In this document: positions 63,601-64,000 of the stretch, piece after piece | Layout: each line of letters starts with the position of its first letter | Position numbering within the stretch: the stretch's first letter is position 1 | Source: an uncultured Lachnospiraceae bacterium | Lineage (GTDB): Bacteria > Bacillota > Clostridia > Lachnospirales > Lachnospiraceae | Length of the DNA stretch: 64,000 nt | Direction of reading: 5' to 3' | NCBI GenBank assembly: GCA_910587095.1 | Contig: CAJUMJ010000037.1 | Location: forward strand, 1-64,000 | The notes under the pieces: model-generated | The model's database searches: none | What the model was told of the DNA's origin: nothing | The model's input: only the letters and a program-made list of their open reading frames with translations | Program-made: the position numbers and the translations under genes

Positions 63601-63747
63601 TCCACGATTTTGATTTTGGTTTTGCTGCCAACCTTTTATCTGATTATCGATAAGAGGACTAGGAAGGAGAAACGGCTGGAGAAAAGGGAAGCAAGGCGGA
63701 TTAAAAAAGAGGAAAAAAGGGCCGGGAGAGAAGAGAAGGATCAATAG
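60682..63747 (+). CDS. RND family efflux permease (AcrB/HAE type)
   Basis: This 1021-aa permease has the RND layout: a first helix, a large outer loop (about 30-330), six helices, and then the second half repeated. A family motif at IGMMVDSSIVVLESCF near 392-407 carries an Asp in helix 4, though the usual Asp-Asp pair is Asp-Ser. The C-terminal tail is very Lys/Arg/Glu rich (RTRKEKRLEKREARRIKKEE). Proton-driven export of drugs or lipids is the family role. It is cotranscribed with the adaptor lipoprotein 9 bases upstream; no outer-membrane channel is expected. The substrate is unknown. Confidence 0.93.
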   Translation: MNLTKLAMRRPVSTALIVLALVVFGLTSVMGFRLELTPDMEMPMLLVYTIYPGADPESVEELVTKEIEAAGSEQSGVTTYTSQSAENMSMVMFQYEYGTDLDEAYMDLQTALGTVKAGMPEDVNDPVIIEMAMDQMETMDISVMAVGDSDVLSYVNDTMVPELETLSGVAQVQVSGGKENYIKVELNAQAMKQYGVTMSGISQTIAAMDFTVPVGSISQGTQDIAISSSADISGVVQIQNVPITTAKGQVIPLSELATVSESQMSDSGVSRTNGQEDITVAVTKKKSHGTVDTTRSVERLLDRLQAENDTVKISVTYNASEAIISALSSVAETLVLGVVLSMLVLFIFFGDLRASLIVGSSMPISLFATMIVMNMLGFTFNVVTMGALVIAIGMMVDSSIVVLESCFRLKDETGEYHDAALKGTGFVTASIIASTITTVVVYLPLSTMKGLSGQMFAQLGVTIIVAMLTSLVAAMTIIPLLFERFKPQEKKELPVNKLLRAINRGYEKILHRLLHRKKTVMFVSVLLLIGAFELVTNTDSELIPSMDEGGFQISVSFRAGTNIETVEEKTLFMEQMLSEDEDIEEYSYYVSAGSARLSAYLKDDAKISTGQAVEKYTKALKDVTGMDISIAASGASMTSMMGSSLEIDLQGRDLGDLREASKEVQKMLQTIPGVLQVSSNLAEVTTQVEIVVDPLRSMSVGLPPVQVAGEMRNALSGVEAATLTRNGEEFKVRLEYPDGEYEDMNDLLNMTLATPMGTQIPLSEVAEVEYKDAPITLIRVDGLYQVAVTANTTEETRFTAQEAAEAGMSQLVLPRGVSRAASMMDDMMMDEFTAIIEAIFTAVFLIFLVMAMQFESPRFSAMVMMSIPFALIGSFGLLFVTGSTLSMVSLMGVLMLVGIVVNNGILYVDTVNILRENIPLNEALVKSGQMRLRPILMTTLTTILSMVPMSLGIGDGSVMMQGMALIIIGGLVASTILILVLLPTFYLIIDKRTRKEKRLEKREARRIKKEEKRAGREEKDQ

Positions 63748-63776
63748 AATTAGCGGAAGGCGGGCATAGTAATCCC

Positions 63777-64000
63777 ATGAAATATTCGATGAAAAGACAG
63801 TTCGCTTTTATTTTCATAACGTTGATTACGGGGACGATACTTTTGTGCCTGCTTTTAAATACCACTCTCCTTGGCACTTACTATCTGAACAAGAAACAGA
63901 ACGCGCTGGTGAGCGCTTACTACAGTATAAACGAAGCGTCTAAGGCGGGCGATATTACCTCGGAGGAATATGACATTGAGCTGAGAAAGATCTGCGAGAA
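63777..64000 (+). CDS. Membrane protein, probable sensor kinase N-terminus (partial)
   Basis: An ATG at 63777 opens a frame to the window edge. It encodes MKYSMKRQFAFIFITLITGT and LLNTTLLGTYYLNKKQNALV, one membrane helix and the start of an outer domain. This is typical of a sensor histidine kinase N-terminus, and many RND pumps sit next to one. No kinase motif lies within the visible 74 residues, so the type is inferred. Confidence 0.55.
   Translation, partial: MKYSMKRQFAFIFITLITGTILLCLLLNTTLLGTYYLNKKQNALVSAYYSINEASKAGDITSEEYDIELRKICE

Noticed and set aside
1..64000. CRISPR array, rRNA or standard tRNA genes
   Set aside because: No regularly spaced repeats, rRNA segments or tRNA cloverleaf genes were noticed other than tmRNA. 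A covariance-model scan would be decisive and was not possible.

Overview
The window looks like a chromosome segment of a gut Clostridia, most probably a Lachnospiraceae member. The reasons are strong AGGAGG ribosome sites, Gram-positive lipoproteins, hybrid histidine kinases, ROK/AraC-controlled sugar genes, and the conserved secG - rnr - smpB - ssrA order. The genus is an inference; no rRNA gene is present to fix it.

Layout. (1) 1-15 kb is an AT-rich mosaic of accessory genes and broken mobile-element pieces. It holds a MarR/MATE efflux locus with three copies of a TTAGAATTCTAA operator and a kinase-like gene fused in frame to an ICE sigma-like ORF. Frameshifted, truncated or beheaded ICE genes follow (helix-turn-helix ORF, RepA_N replication gene, serine recombinase tail). 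A LysR/MerR redox cluster (flavodoxins, aldo/keto reductase, carboxymuconolactone decarboxylase-like protein, truncated DUF4405) contains several decayed genes. The region ends with a YARHG protein and a TetR - MFS - KTR operon. (2) 15-27 kb is carbohydrate metabolism: a ROK repressor with a palindromic operator that recurs upstream of a sorbitol/xylitol-type dehydrogenase, a GPH symporter, a CBM9-like protein, and a nucleotidyltransferase / AraC / ABC importer / sugar kinase locus that resembles N-acetylhexosamine use. (3) 27-31 kb is a hybrid kinase with a co-transcribed solute-binding lipoprotein.

(4) 31-41 kb is the most unusual region. It is a terminator-bounded cassette: WYL regulator, a 1287-aa protein with two dynamin-type GTPase domains, a small protein ending in a glycine-zipper hydrophobic hairpin, a 1101-aa HerA/DUF87-type ATPase that also carries a glycine-zipper segment, a WHH-type HNH nuclease like polymorphic-toxin tips, and a probable DUF6985-like immunity protein. 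Upstream lies a G10 tract exactly between candidate -35 and -10 boxes, which could make the promoter phase variable, and a TGGACA-N5-TGTCCA palindrome that could be the WYL operator. I read it as a candidate defence or toxin-deployment system. That function is inference.

(5) 41-64 kb is mostly housekeeping and signalling: RelA/SpoT, an MBL hydrolase, TraX, a VWA/MoxR/LRR trio, SecG, RNase R, SmpB, tmRNA, a chemotaxis receptor, an OmpR regulator with a large soluble hybrid kinase, and an MFP-RND efflux pair followed by the start of a membrane protein that runs off the window.
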